Below, one piece after another: positions 28,801 to 41,900 of a stretch of DNA of 64,000 nt. The notes under the pieces were generated by a model. It ran no database searches and had not been told where the DNA came from. It saw only the letters and a program-made list of their open reading frames with translations. Every line of letters begins with the position of its first letter. Positions within the stretch are counted from its first letter, which is position 1. A program made the position numbers and the translations under genes. This stretch comes from Azolla caroliniana. Taxonomy: Eukaryota; Polypodiophyta. The stretch is taken from contig JBHGNT010000022.1 in NCBI GenBank assembly GCA_043228905.1, forward strand, positions 10,044,001 to 10,108,000. Reading direction: 5' to 3'.

Positions 28801-30690
28801 CCTCCTTATTCTTCGAATACGAGCCTATACGAATGTCCGTATATGATGGTATGGAACGACGGTGGGGAACTTAGAGTTGTTTCTCACCTTCGCTAGAGGC
28901 TAGTGGAGTTGACTAGCACCTTTTCTTTCTTGTTTTCCCTATTTAATTTTTCTTAACATTAATTAAGATTCTAACACTATCACATAAAAAAGTTCAAAAT
29001 GTGACTTTTTAATATACTTTTCTTGATACAAATGGGAAATAAAAGTTTATAACCAAAAATGTTTTGTGATGCAATAAATCTTGAGTTTGTTGGTCAACCA
29101 AAAATTTCCTTATTTTACTTTTTAAGAGTCTATGACAATAATGATGAACTCAAGGTGTATAACAATATGCATGTTCATACTAGTATCAACATCTAAGATT
29201 TGATAGTGCATCACCATTAGTGTGTACGGTAGTTATTAATGCTAAGTTGTGCCATTAACTCATATTGCTTTCTAAATCTAAATCATAAATGTTTTGTATT
29301 TATTATCATGCCCCACAACCTTTTCATGCCTAAGAAACGTTGTTGTGGAGAAAGTGAATTCCGTCTCTAGAGAACAGTTGCAACTAGTTCCTTCCATGAC
29401 CTAGCAATTAATAGTTTCCTACCGATCTTCACAGAATAATGAGAAGAAAGGAACCTTTTTTATCTAATCTTAAAAGGCCACTTTCCATTAAAGTTCACTA
29501 GCATCTCAAGTTAATCAAGATACTAGTGTCCTTTCCATAATCCAAAACCTCAATAAAAGCCTCATCTTTTATTGATTCGGATCTAAGAGCCAGTTTGATT
29601 CCTCATTTGCTACCAACTTCACTTCTATCTACAAAAAGGAAAACAAAAAAGGTAGTTTCCATGCGTGTATAATTCAACCTACCATCATTATGTACATCAA
29701 AAGTCATAAAGGTTCTTTCCCAATATAGGCCCTTACTCTAATCAAAACATCCGATGGAGTAATGAAGTTTATCCACTTATGTATAGAAGGTCCAAATTGC
29801 ATCTGTACATTAGAAAAGATGGCTCGGATCAAAGGAAACATTGTCTTTTCTACCCTTATATTATTAAGCACGAAAATTGATTAACTAAATCCAGAGAAAT
29901 ATGCTTCCACGAATTATTAATAGATCAAGAAATTTTGTCTTCCCATTTTGAAGAAATTGCAATCTTGTTGTCTTCCACAAAACTCAATTGAATATGAGCT
30001 TCCAATCTCCACTAGTTTGGGATAGAACCTTTGTTTCCATGGTTTTGGTCCTAGTAACAATCCACTAATTACCAAGCTTTTGACTATTGTAATGGATCAA
30101 CAATTCCTAATCCTACCTAATACAACATCTTAAACTTTTCCCTTGCATGACTTCATTTCTTGCCCACAAATAATTCCTGATTAATCTTTGTAGTTGTCCC
30201 ATACATGATCTAGAAAATATACCAATGTCTAGACAAAAATACTTTGTTTACTACTACCACTTTGCCCATAAATGATAGTTTAGATTTATTCCAAAATTAC
30301 AATTTTTTCCTAATTGTAAATAACAAAGGAGCAACCATAATTTTAGTTGTTAATAATTTCCTAGCACCTAAATATCTAATTCTAATGCTTTCAAGAATCC
30401 ATGTAAAATCTGAATGTGGAGATTATTGTGGAGTAGAGTTAGATGCCACTAAAAAATCTACTAATTTATTCCTATTATTTTTAAAGGTTTGTTAAAGAAA
30501 TGTAAATGGTAAAAGTCAAGGTGTAAGTGAAAGTGTAAAATTGGGAGAGGAAGGAAGATCATGACTTGGTAGAGTGATGGAATCCATTTCCCTCATTTTT
30601 AGGTGGTGATGGTTACGATAGGTAATTGTGGTGTAAACGGCCAGTGATGATAGCATACATAGGGACAACTATTATAGTGTTTATTGCAGC
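28801..30690. other. Intergenic AT-rich stretch with one repeat shared with the RLK intron
   Basis: No coding region is recognised. The segment of about 28960-29240 is clearly similar to 39425-39720 in intron 1 of the receptor kinase gene (shared phrases ATATACTTTTCTT, AAAATGTTTTGTGATGCA, GATAGTG). The rest shows no element ends or domains that I can support. Confidence 0.5.
28960..29240 (+). repeat. Dispersed repeat shared with intron 1 of the receptor kinase gene
   Basis: Direct-orientation similarity to 39425-39720, with many substitutions and small indels. It could be the trace of a duplicated receptor kinase gene or an old transposon. Confidence 0.55.
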
Positions 30691-30699
30691 AATCGCTAG

Positions 30700-30955
30700 C
30701 TCAAGGAATCTCCTCAACTCGAGTTCAAAGCCTCGATCTTGAGATTTCCTCAACAGGTCAATGCCATCACATGTGGCATCGTAGGAAATTGTCCTCGAAT
30801 GCCAAGTGGCTCTCAAGAAAATTTCCTTGAATGCCAAATGACTCTATAAAAAAATCCCTCAATGCCAATGTGGTACTCAAGGAATGTTTCCTCCATGCTG
30901 TCATAGCACTAGAGGAAATTTCGTCAATGCTAACATGGCACATAAGGAATTAAAT
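30700..30955. repeat. Degenerate 32-bp tandem repeat
   Basis: About five to six diverged copies of CTCAATGCCAATGTGGCACT / CAAGGAAATTTC. The copies are best seen from 30793 to 30950. Confidence 0.6.
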
Positions 30956-32263
30956 GTTTTCAAGGTTACAAATTTGTCCCTTCTTTTGTCAGACATTGGC
31001 TTCCGTTGGTATGGTAGGATCGACTCCTACCTCCGAAAAATCTTCAATTGCTCATAATTTTTTACTTAGTGGCCAAATTCACAATCCATAAAATCTGACA
31101 TAACCCTCACATTGATTTCTTCATGTTGATGTACCAATTATTCAGAGCCCTATCCCAGAATTGGTTTCTGTCGAAATTGCACAATTTTCGGGTATCTTTT
31201 TGTACCATTCTCAAGTTTTTGAGCTGAAAAATCTAGTGCAACCCTTATTAAATCACAAATATGTTATGAAGCTGCTATGACTCTTCTTAGTGCAACAACG
31301 GATCGTGATGTGGAGGATCGTTTAGGTTTCAAAGGAAGAGAGAAAGGAATTTTTATAAGGGGAAAGGAGACTCACCTCTGTAGCAGCCCAAAAACGTTTT
31401 ATTTCATTTCACAGTGAAAAACCTCTCTCGTCTATCTACTTACTTCTCTTCTTACTTCACTCTCCTACTCACTCTTACTTTTTACATAAGTATATAATTG
31501 ACTTACATATTCAACTAATTAGTTGTGAGTAGCTAAATAGTTGTTTTACCTATAATATATATGTCTAATAGTAGCTAATTTCCTAATAGCTACTATAGAA
31601 TATCTCAATTACCAATAAGCATCACATGCTTTTGTTGAGCTCGTTTCTTAACAAAATAGCATAGATAGGAGGTTTTCTAGAAATAACTTTAATAGAGATA
31701 TTAAGAGAACATGATACATCATAAGTTATGGGATCAATTCAGATGCAAAAACATCAAATTTGACTCCATTACATGAAGTGGCTTAAAGGAAAATATGTAT
31801 GAATAAGAGGAGCTTCAAGAGGAGGTCCTCAAGTTCCAGTTCAACTAACATACGAGTGACAGCTTTGGCGTCTTTTTTCATTGTCCATCTTGAACATGCT
31901 CTTGATTCACAATATTGTGGTTGAGTAGAGTTTCCGCAACTCTTCCACCTTGTTTAATATAAGCCCACATGTCAATGAACTCTTTTGTCCCTTTCATAGG
32001 CATCTCATGTTTCATCATGCAAATGAAAATAATATTACTTCTTTTAATATACACTTTCACTTATCTTCTTTGGGGACTTGGTGTGAGAAAATGTTGATTA
32101 CCATGTTTGTCCATACATATTCCCTTCATTTGATCTATTGAGGCTTACATAATGCCTTTGTTTATACATTCCATCAGTAAGTTCTTGCTAGTTGAACTAT
32201 ATGTTTTTGTTGTATTGGGCCTTATTGTGCCTCTTGTACTTCTTGTCATAGTTTTGGCCAATT
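30956..32263. other. Non-coding stretch, no gene recognised
   Basis: AT-rich. Short frames at 31878-32060 and 31950-32141 are opposite-strand shadows without recognisable domains. Confidence 0.4.
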
Positions 32264-32370
32264 TGTTACGAGCATGACCATATAATATCCTGTGGTAAGT
32301 TTTACTGTAGTATTTTATGCATGTGAACAGAATACTACGGTAAAACTTACCACGGGATATGCTCGTAACA
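32264..32370. repeat. Palindrome made of two LTR starts
   Basis: The left arm TGTTACGAGCATGACC... and the right arm ...ATATGCTCGTAACA are inverted copies over about 45 bases each, around a core near TTATGCATGTGAACAG. The left arm also carries a GACCATATAAT stretch that the right arm lacks. Both arms resemble the start of the LTR at 12701-13546. The right end is followed by CTATCCCTCAACC, which looks like the complement of a purine tract. No target duplication is seen. Confidence 0.75.
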
Positions 32371-33253
32371 CTATCCCTCAACCTTTAATGTATCCTAAGT
32401 TTCATGCATTTCCTCTCATGAGTTCCCCACATCACGATAATGAGCAATGCCGACCCCAGAATGAATGCACATAACCGAGAAGCCCACGAAGACGACCAAC
32501 ACATGAAGGCCCACAAATGCACAAAAACAACTAGCCTATGAATGCCCACAAATGTGCAAAGGTCGCGAGTCCATGAAGTCTTGGAACCACAAACACTTTA
32601 AATGAGACAAAAGCCCAAAGCCCAAAGCTTGCAAGCACAAAGACCGTAAGCGTGTGAACACCCATGAACATGCAAAGTCGAGAGGTCACAAAGGCATGAA
32701 AGTATGAATCCTTCTCACAAGATGAAAGCATGAAGACCTTACAAGAGAGCAAATAATAAAGGTTGGGAGCACACTCAAGCCCCACATAGGTCATTGTTAC
32801 ACCGAGTTCACAGTTACATGAATGGCTACAAACACACAAAGGCTTTGCAAAAAAATAAGCACATAGGCCTTTTGCAAAGGCAAAGCATAAAAGGAGCACA
32901 AGAAGGTTTGTCCGACACTAGACACAAATAAGATTTGTCAAATCCTAAGCAACCCTCCATCTGTATCATGTCTTCCTTGGTGAATGCCCCAAATTGTCCA
33001 ACTTAAGTAGCATACGCATAAGTGATCATGCAAAACTATATTTGCATAACATTCAGAAGTTTAACAAAACAATTACTCTAGATGATTCCACTTTGGGACA
33101 AACTTTTCTCTAAGTATTGCAACTTGGTTAGTGCCTATATTTCTTTGTGAGAGCACATCACCTTAAGTTCTTATCACAATTCTAATGCAAGTGTTTATAA
33201 GTCTAAACACTACATGCATTGCAAACAAAGCATTCTTGAATGGGCCAAAAATA
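32371..33253. other. Non-coding stretch, nothing recognised
   Basis: A region rich in CCCACAAA/GCACAAA words at 32400-32900. The 122-codon minus frame at 32531-32899 is Cys- and Leu-rich without a known motif and is not called. Confidence 0.4.
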
Positions 33254-33379
33254 TTCCAATGACAAAATAGAGTACCCAATTTAGCTAATAAGTAAGCATG
33301 CTTCTTCACATATATACAAACATAATTTCGGTTATTTTCCAATGACAAAATATAGTACCCAATTTAGCTAATAAGTAAG
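33254..33379. repeat. 83-bp tandem duplication carrying the hAT target
   Basis: The unit TTCCAATGACAAAATA...ATTTCGGTTATT starts at about 33254 and again at 33337. The second copy is interrupted at TAAGTAAG by the hAT element and resumes at 34050 (CATGCTTCATCACATATATAC). The first copy keeps the uninterrupted site. Confidence 0.88.
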
Positions 33380-34041
33380 TAGCAATGGGCCCGGTTTCGG
33401 CTCAAACCGAACCGAACCGTTAAATCGTGGCTTAACGGTTTATTGGTTCAAAAATAAATAAACCGTTTGGTTTGGTTTCAAATGTTATGATCCGGTTTGG
33501 TTTCGGTTCGGTTCGGTTTTGAATTTCATGGTTTAGCAGTTTTAGTTTTGTGGTTTGGTTTATAGGTTTATAGGTTTATAGGTTTATAGGTTTATAGGTT
33601 TATAGGTTAAAAAATATTCCTAAATTTTCATCTCTAGGCTAACTTTCAACTTTTAATTTTAAACCTCTAAGCTCTAAGTTATTAAATTTTATATACATTA
33701 TAAGTAGAGTGTCCCTTTGATGTATGATTATCAAATTTATATAAGTATGATGACCAAATTTATGAAAGGTATGATGACCAAATTTATAATAAGTGTGATA
33801 ACTAAATTTATGATAAGTATAATGACCAAATTTATGATGATTTTCTCACATAAATCCATAATATGTATGATAATCAATATCTCAAAAAAGTGATTTGGTT
33901 CGGTTTTGATTTTTGATAAACCAGTTTGGTTTGGTTCTAAAATTTCCGTAAACAGTTTGGTTTGGTTTTCATTATAAATAAATGGTTTGGTTTGGTTTGG
34001 TTTCAAGGCCAAGAAATCGAACCGAACCGGGCCCATTGCTA
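33380..34041. mobile_element. Non-autonomous hAT-type transposon, 662 bp
   Basis: Terminal inverted repeats TAGCAATGGGCCCGGTT at both ends (17 bases, then GGTTCGGTTC-type imperfect continuation) are flanked by a perfect 8-bp duplication TAAGTAAG (33372-33379, 34042-34049). An 8-bp duplication and a short TIR are the marks of the hAT superfamily. There is no transposase frame; the inside is AT-rich with GGTTTATA repeats at about 33556-33608. It would need a transposase supplied elsewhere. Confidence 0.93.
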
Positions 34042-34165
34042 TAAGTAAGCATGCTTCATCACATATATACAAACATAATTTGGGTTATTTCACATCAGGA
34101 AAATCCATAGTTTTTCCATTGCAAGGTACAGACATGAAATTTTCTCGTCGCTTGCAAAAGGGAAA

Positions 34166-34171
34166 TTTATT
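34166..34171 (-). promoter_or_regulatory. Candidate polyadenylation signal of the receptor kinase gene
   Basis: The minus strand reads AATAAA about 63 bases after the stop codon at 34234, in an AT-rich context. This is a plausible near-upstream element for 3' end formation. Confidence 0.4.
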
Positions 34172-34233
34172 CAATGAATAAATAAAAAATACAATAAGAT
34201 AATAATCATTTGTCATTATGACTTTATATTAGT

Positions 34234-35966
34234 TCATCGAGCTTGCACTTCTGTTGAAGGGAAAAATTCTCTTGTTGTGGTAGGTGAAACTCCAACATAA
34301 CCAGATTCTAATCTTATGGCGTCCATCAATTCACTACAAACAATATTCATAGTAGGTCGTGTGCTCCCCTCATATTGGACACATGCCATTGCAATCTCTG
34401 CCACTTTCCATATAGATGATACATTGTACTCATTGCCAAGTCTTTTGTCGACAACTTTTTCTATTTCACCTTGCTCATAGTATGGTTTCACCTAAAGCAC
34501 TCAAAACCAAAATTACTTTTGTAATCTAAAACAAATGTTCCCTAAGCTCAAATATAATGGTATAAATGATGATTACCCATTGGGATATCTGAATGTCAGT
34601 ATTCCCTATTTTTGTGTCTCTTATTAAAGGAAGTTGACCACACATAGCTTCAAAGAGAACTACCCCAAAGCTATATACATCAACTTTTTCTGTCAATCTC
34701 AACGTCAATGCATACCTAGTTTAAAAGGACATTGAAAGAAGTCATGATTTTGAGTAAATAATTCGTTTTTTCACAAATTACATTCACGAGATAAACTTCA
34801 AGTTTTACTCCTCACATCAAAATCTACTGCAAATTGTTGTGCTAATTAACTTTACATGATTTAAAATGCTAACTTCTAAAAATTTGTATGCATAAATGGA
34901 ATAAATGAAAACTTACTCAGGATCCAAATATCCCATGCTTCCGATCAACCTTGTTGTGAAGTCGTCACCATTGGCTTGTAGCCTTGATATACCAAAATCA
35001 GACATTTTTCCCTCTAACCTTTTGGTTAACAAAATGTTACTACTCTTGACATCCCTGTGGATTATTAGAGAGTTGCATCCATTGTGTAGATAAGCAAGCC
35101 CTACAAGCAATATCTTTTAAGATGAGATTAGATACTTGAAAAGTTTCAAATATGTACCATAAAAGCACACATTCACTCATACATATACAATTGACCAAAT
35201 GTTAATTTGACTAAATTTTTTACCTTGACCAGCATCTAACAAAATTTGCAATCTCTCTCTCCACTTTAAGGACGTTGTCCGTGCTTTGCCTTCATTGTTT
35301 TTCATCAAACACATTTCAATGAATTATTATTTATACAAAACTATAATCAGTTAACACATCATGACTAATATAAAAAATAATGTTATGATCTCTTATTGTG
35401 TTACCTTATGTACATACTACATATGATGATGGCATATTTTAGAGGTGTTATGATACTTACCAAAAAGAGCATCAAAAAATGATCCCTCCGACATAAATTC
35501 ATAAACGAGCATCAAGTTATTGTCAATACAATATCCTACCAACTCCACAAGGTTCTTATGATGCACTCGAGATAGAAGAGTGACCTATAGTCAAAATGTT
35601 ATGAAAAAACAACAAATTAACAAGCTTTCACTAAGATTTCTACTATCTCTGTACAAGTCACGAATAAAAAATGAAGTAAATGTATAGAATGGTGTAGATG
35701 TGCATTTTATTGATCACTCCGAAAGAATATTGGAAAATCCATTTTTTCAAATACCTCATTGAGAAATTCTTCTACTCCCTGGTGTGATGCATTAGATAAA
35801 ACTTTAACTGCTACAACAACTCCATTCGTCAGAATGCCCTTATATACAATGCCAAAACCACCCTTACCGAGGATTGTTGTGAAATTGTTTGTCGCCATCA
35901 GAATGTCTTCAAAACTAAATCTTTGTGCAACATTTGTTGCTTCAAGTACTTTTGTATGGCTAACAA
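34234..35966 (-). CDS. Receptor kinase exons 9-14: protein kinase domain
   Basis: Exon 9 has [13 protein letters not shown] and the glycine loop. Exon 10 has [12 protein letters not shown]. Exon 12 has the catalytic loop and D-F-G. Exon 13 has Y-S-F-G-V-V-L-F-E. Exon 14 has [13 protein letters not shown] and a short tail of about 27 residues. An active RD-type kinase is predicted. Confidence 0.88.
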
Positions 35967-38900
35967 CTATAAAAGATATGCAAGAAATATTAGCTCATTT
36001 TAAGAATTAGCACTAAAAGTAAATGAAATTCCAAATCATCTCTAGCAAAATGAGCATGTCTTGAAGAAATCATCTACATTCTTACGTATAAAAACTTTAT
36101 TAGCCACTATCTAAGGGATGACATTAGCATAATTGATTGTAGTAAGCCCTGATAGGTCATGTTTCAACCTTTTGACATAATTTTAAAGGTTAAGGTAAAT
36201 CCATTCAAGAATTAGCTCGTTTTCATAACTAATAACTAATACTTCCAAGGATTATCAATTTTGTTGTTACATGACACTTTCACATTATGAACTTGATTTA
36301 CGATAAATTGACCCTTTGAATTATGAAACCTTTCATGAAGAATGATGAGAACTCTGAATTGGTATTCATGTTCAACACGAGAATACCTTACAAATCACCG
36401 TGTGTGAGAAAAGATTATTTTGGTTACTGATATATTTTTCACCTAACCATTAAGAGAGCATATCTAATTGGATTTGATTTGGGGAATATGCACAAATGCA
36501 AATGAGTAATATGCATTATGGCTTCTTCAAAACTCCATGCAAATAGAGGTATTAACCAACCAATGTGGAAGTTAATCTAGCTAGACATGGTGCTAAAGGT
36601 GGGCAAATTTGGTGGCTAAGATGGAGCCTTTCATTGATGACAAACCATGATCTAGGAGATACACAAATATGTTTGCATGCCATGAAGATCATAATAAAAG
36701 TATAATTGACATCAAATTTGGGCCATGACTAGGATTTGAATTGGTAAAGATCCTAGTAGATGTTATCAAATCCTATCATATACATACAATTCAAATTTAA
36801 ACTTTTCTAGATTTAGGCTTTAAATGGGTACATCATATGGATTTATAGCAAAACATATATATAAATCACCTTGGACTAGATTAACTATTCATGTTTATTG
36901 GTAGAGACCTAAAGACATAGCCATTACCATGATCTAGGTAGTTTGTTTTAGTTGTACTTAGTTGTGTTGTCTTTTCATGACTTGTGGAGAGTTGAGGAGT
37001 TTGTCGCCTCTTCCACATGCAAATGCATGCAGATATTATCAAAATAAGTATGACTAAAACACCACACACTATTCCAATTATTAAAGGTGTGTGATTTTTT
37101 GTTTTTGATGAAACTGGTGTAGAGCTCGAGCAACTAGCATTGATTGCAAGGCACAAAAAGTTGTTTCCTTCATACCTACAAATTATGATATTAATGCTTA
37201 AATACTTGTGAATCACAAACAATGTTTTCAATAGCACACTATATTTATGACAACACAAATAATACTATGTTGTACTCAATTACACAATTAGGAAAGTGAG
37301 TTACTTTACGTACTTGAATACAAGCCCTGCATTTTGTTGGAGTGTGGTTGGAATCGTTCCACTAAAGTTGTTGTGTGACAAATCACTAGAAGTGCCAGGC
37401 AATGAGAACAAAACAACATAAGTAACAACCACACGAAGTGTTTGTGATTTTAGGAAAACAATGATTCTTACAGATATTTCAACTTTGTCAATTTCCCAAG
37501 TGAAGTAGGGATTGGTCCACTCAATTTGTTATTGCTCAAATTCCTGTAGAGTTTATACATTTCAACCCAGTGTATTCATGGATCAGATACACATATTTTC
37601 AATATTTATGCATCTTCTTGTTAAATATACAAATACAATAATAGCCAATAGGTTTTTATATTAAGAAGACACACTTAATGAGGTAAAATTAAACACTTAT
37701 ACACATCCATATATATTTGTGGGATGTAGTAAGTAAGTATTAGAAAAGAACACTTACAACACTTCAAGGGATAGCAAATTGCTCAAATCAGGAACTTGCC
37801 CTTCCAAAGCATTCCCATCTAGAAGTCTACATGACATGGTGGTTGATCATAGTTTTTTGCATGATTTATAATTGATTTCAAAAGTCTTATATGTAGGTAA
37901 ATGTGTAAAAGCTTTATCTTACATTTGAACAAGCCCATCAAGATTGTTGATGCTCGAGGGGAAACCTCCCGCTAGGTTGTAATTAGATAAGGATCTATGA
38001 TCAACAAATTATGCCAGTGATTACATATTGATTTTTTGGTAAACATAATGTGAATACTAGACTTTTGAATGTAGTGTACCCACATAGATGTGACCCTGGG
38101 AGGAGAAGTATTGTCATCACATCCTATCCATGGGTATTTGTAATCCAATGGCAAACATGGATCTCCCTCGAAGATAATCATATTTGATAAGGTGGTTGTT
38201 ATACCTTCAATGCCCAATTCTATTAAAATAACACCAATATATGACATTACTAAAGGTGTTGGCCCAATATATGGAAGACATTTAAAAGTATGAATTGAAA
38301 GACTAATATATATATTAGTCCCACTAGCAAGTCAATGAATTGTAAGTGTGAGACAACCCAAGTGTAGACATATATGTATAATTGCCTAATATATCAAGGG
38401 CTAGCTACCCTATGTGGACATACAAATCATAACCTCCATGATATATATTCATTTGTTTATATTTATCATACAGTTGAGTCTTGAGAAAACTTGTGTACAC
38501 ATGAATCGTCATGTTGTGTTCAAATCAATCATGACATCCTTATGCCTAAGAGTTTACTTATAATGAAAGAAATACTTAAAGAATAAGCTTCCTTTATAAA
38601 AGGAAATTACCCATGAACATTATGGAAAGCATACTTTGATTAGCTATTTATTCATATTAGATAAGGAAGCACATACTGTCATTGGATGAGGTGGAGACAA
38701 CCATGGGGTTGTCAAAAACTTGCATCACTTCAAGTGCAGAGAGAAAAGGGAGATATATGGAGGATGGGGAAGGCGTAAGGGTGATAAGGACATAGTCGAC
38801 GTAAGGGCCAAAGGCACTAGCTGTGTAAATTGCATACCAATTGTAGTGTCCAGAAGTACGATTGAACACATCGACATTTTGCATGGTAGGTGCTCCGTTG

Positions 38901-41900
38901 AGGCTAACATCAAAGACACGACCGACTGTGATTTGAGGATCTAGTTCTACAAAAAACAAGTTAATGTAGTAAAGGTGTTTCCCGGGAAGGCTAAAGTTGT
39001 ACACAAGGCCAACTGTCGTGTTTGCCATCACATTCGATTGCATCACCACCATAGGCACAATGTCCGGCATGCCTGACACATATACTGTGTTGCTCGTCAT
39101 GTTCGTGGGGCCAGTTGTCGATGTGAACCAAAACCTATCCAAACTATCGGTTGGGAATCTACAATGTTGAACCATATTATCTTGATCAGTTTGAATCTAC
39201 AAACTAAATCGCATTAAAGGCACATTTGTGCCCACTTTGGCTTTAAGGTTTGCATGTAGTCTCCTTGGTTGGAAAATTTGTTTTGTTGGTTTTTTCTTCC
39301 CTTTCATACCTTCCACAAGCAATATGGGGTAAATTGTAATATATAAATAAAAACATGCACAACAAATGCATTTGTATCACAATAATTTTTCATGTTGCAC
39401 TTAAAAACATGATCAAGTTGTTATTGAAACTTCTACTATCGCATAAACAACTTCACACCTTGACTTCTTAATATACTTTTCTTCCTACCAATAGCCTATA
39501 GGAAATAAAGGTTTACACCAAAATGTTTTGTGATGCACTTACACTTGAATTTGTGAGTCAATCTTTGACCACAACATCCAAAACTTCCTAATTTTGACTA
39601 TTTACAAATTCTAAGATAACGAAGATGAATTCAAAAGAGTTGTATACCAAATTGCATGAATGAATGAATTAATATCGTTTATCTAAAATATGATAGTGTG
39701 TCACTGTTAATGTATACACAAGTTACGATGTTACCAGAGAAAATTTGAAGTCTTCTATATTTTCATTTTTATAGCCAAAAAGATGTTAGTTTGACCAATT
39801 CATGCATATCTGATAATTTGCTAAGTTCTAGAGCTCATCTTTAGATTTTACGATGCATTACTTAATGATGTGAGTTTATGGACTATTGGTATGGCTTCGC
39901 ATGGAAAGGGGCCTTACATTAACACATGACGCCAAAATGATCTTGTTGTATGTAATGTGTTTCATGGGACAAATGGGATATTGACCAAAGAATTCTTCAT
40001 CAAACTTGCATATATTCCCTATCTTCACCATATGTTGATCCTTAATTTTGGATTACACTAGTTGTTTCAAAATATAGCGTTAAACAATTTGACAAATGAA
40101 ACTTTGGCGTTTGAAACCTTTAATATCACCTAAAAGCCAACGGAAAATATCGCCTAGCAAAATATATAACAAAAAGACCAGTGAATTTCATATCAATTTG
40201 AACGCTAATCAAGAAAAAGCTTCATATAAAGTGAGTTTATCTTCCACATTTTAACTTGGACGCCCATGTTTTATTGTGGGTGAAAGATTGATTTCTTTCA
40301 ATCCTATAGTTAATAAAGAGAAACTATATCATATATAATGTTTAACCACTTTGGGGTGATTCTAGTGAGAGTAATGTTTTGTATTATATCTCTTAAACAA
40401 AGAATGTTTTGAACTCTTTTAGAGGATCTTCAAATATAAGAGAGAGATAGTTCAACACATCCAACTAGAGAAAGGCTTGCTTAAGTGACAATGCCTTTGC
40501 GAATGACCTAATACATTTTTAAATAGTCATGTTTGCAACAAAAACGATGTCAAAATATCATGCATACTGAAAATGTATTTTTCATAAAGCTTTGCTTTAT
40601 TTTGACTCTCACCATACATCCAAACCAAGTAAATATGGTAAGTGCCTTGGGAAGCATCTTTTTTCATTTGTCAAGAGAGGCCAAAATGGTATAAGAGGCA
40701 TTGGCATATTAGTGGCTCCAGTTTGGTGCGATGAGGGTGTAATATCCTCAAATTTGGACCCATTGTAGCACAAAACAATGGTGTCAACTATTTATAGGCC
40801 TTGTTTTATCGTTTCTCACAATTGAAATCAATAAATTATTCATTTTTATAATTCTAAAATTTTATACAAGATTAATAATTGAAATATAAATTTTTAGTTC
40901 TATGATAATCAATGGTGCCTAGAAAACTCTTCTTTTCGAAATTTCGAAGCAAGCAATTTGAAATATCTCAAAAACAATCGACAGAGATTCAAAAAACCTC
41001 TTATATTATCGATTGGAAAAATCACCCTATTTCCTTTTAAGTGACCTTCTTTCTAAAATTGTTTACGTTTTTTTACCCTGCTTATGAATCATTTTGTGTT
41101 ACAACTTCCTAGCAACGAGTACAGGAGAATGCTAAAGTTTCCACTTCTTGTACAATTGTGCAAAGTTTTTAGAGTATTGGTAGTTGCAATTATGCCATGG
41201 TAAAGACACTAATCTTCACCAGCATATTTGTGTCTACAGAACAATACCTACACAATGTATACGGAAGCAACCATGTTTGGGTTCACATGGCCATAAGGTC
41301 CTTCGAGATGTGTGTATGTGCATAACCCAACCAACAATATATGTATATGACAAGTATCATGATACATATAGAGTAAGTAAACTACTTCTTTCACTACTAG
41401 AGCTTGTGCTTTGTGCTTTAGCTTTTGTATGCAATGGCAAGTTTATTTACCTGATAATGGGCGGGCTTTTATCCGCAGCACCCAAGTCGTATCGGATCGG
41501 GCCCCGTAAGGCGCTGTTAGAGCTATTCAAGACCTTAATAGCAGTCAAGGTGTCGACTAGAGGGCGCAATTCGATACTGTTGACAAATGGGGCGTCACTC
41601 ACATCGGACTCCGCCGAGAAGCACAGGTTCACGGACTTGCTCCCGTCGAGAGCTTGTACATAGTACTCCTCCACATATGCATTTGTTTGCGGGAGCAAGA
41701 TGTCGATCCGTGGCCCGACGTAGCTGTCAATGATGATATAGAAACTCAGGACCCCGCCGACACGCGTCGAGGCCGATGTGAAGTTTGTGCTGCACCAGAA
41801 GGTAACACGGATCAAGTAGTAGTTGTTGGCTTGGGCAGGGAGGGAGTAGCAGAACTTGGTAGGGCTAGGGGACCCGGCTGATTTTGGAGGGGGTTTGAAA

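Noticed and set aside
32531-32899. 122-codon minus-strand frame as a gene
   Set aside because: Cys/Leu/Phe-rich composition from a CACAAA-rich repeat-like region, no motif, no splice or promoter support.
41184-41663. 159-codon plus-strand frame
   Set aside because: It overlaps exon 1 of the receptor kinase in antisense; codon pattern and domains support the minus strand.
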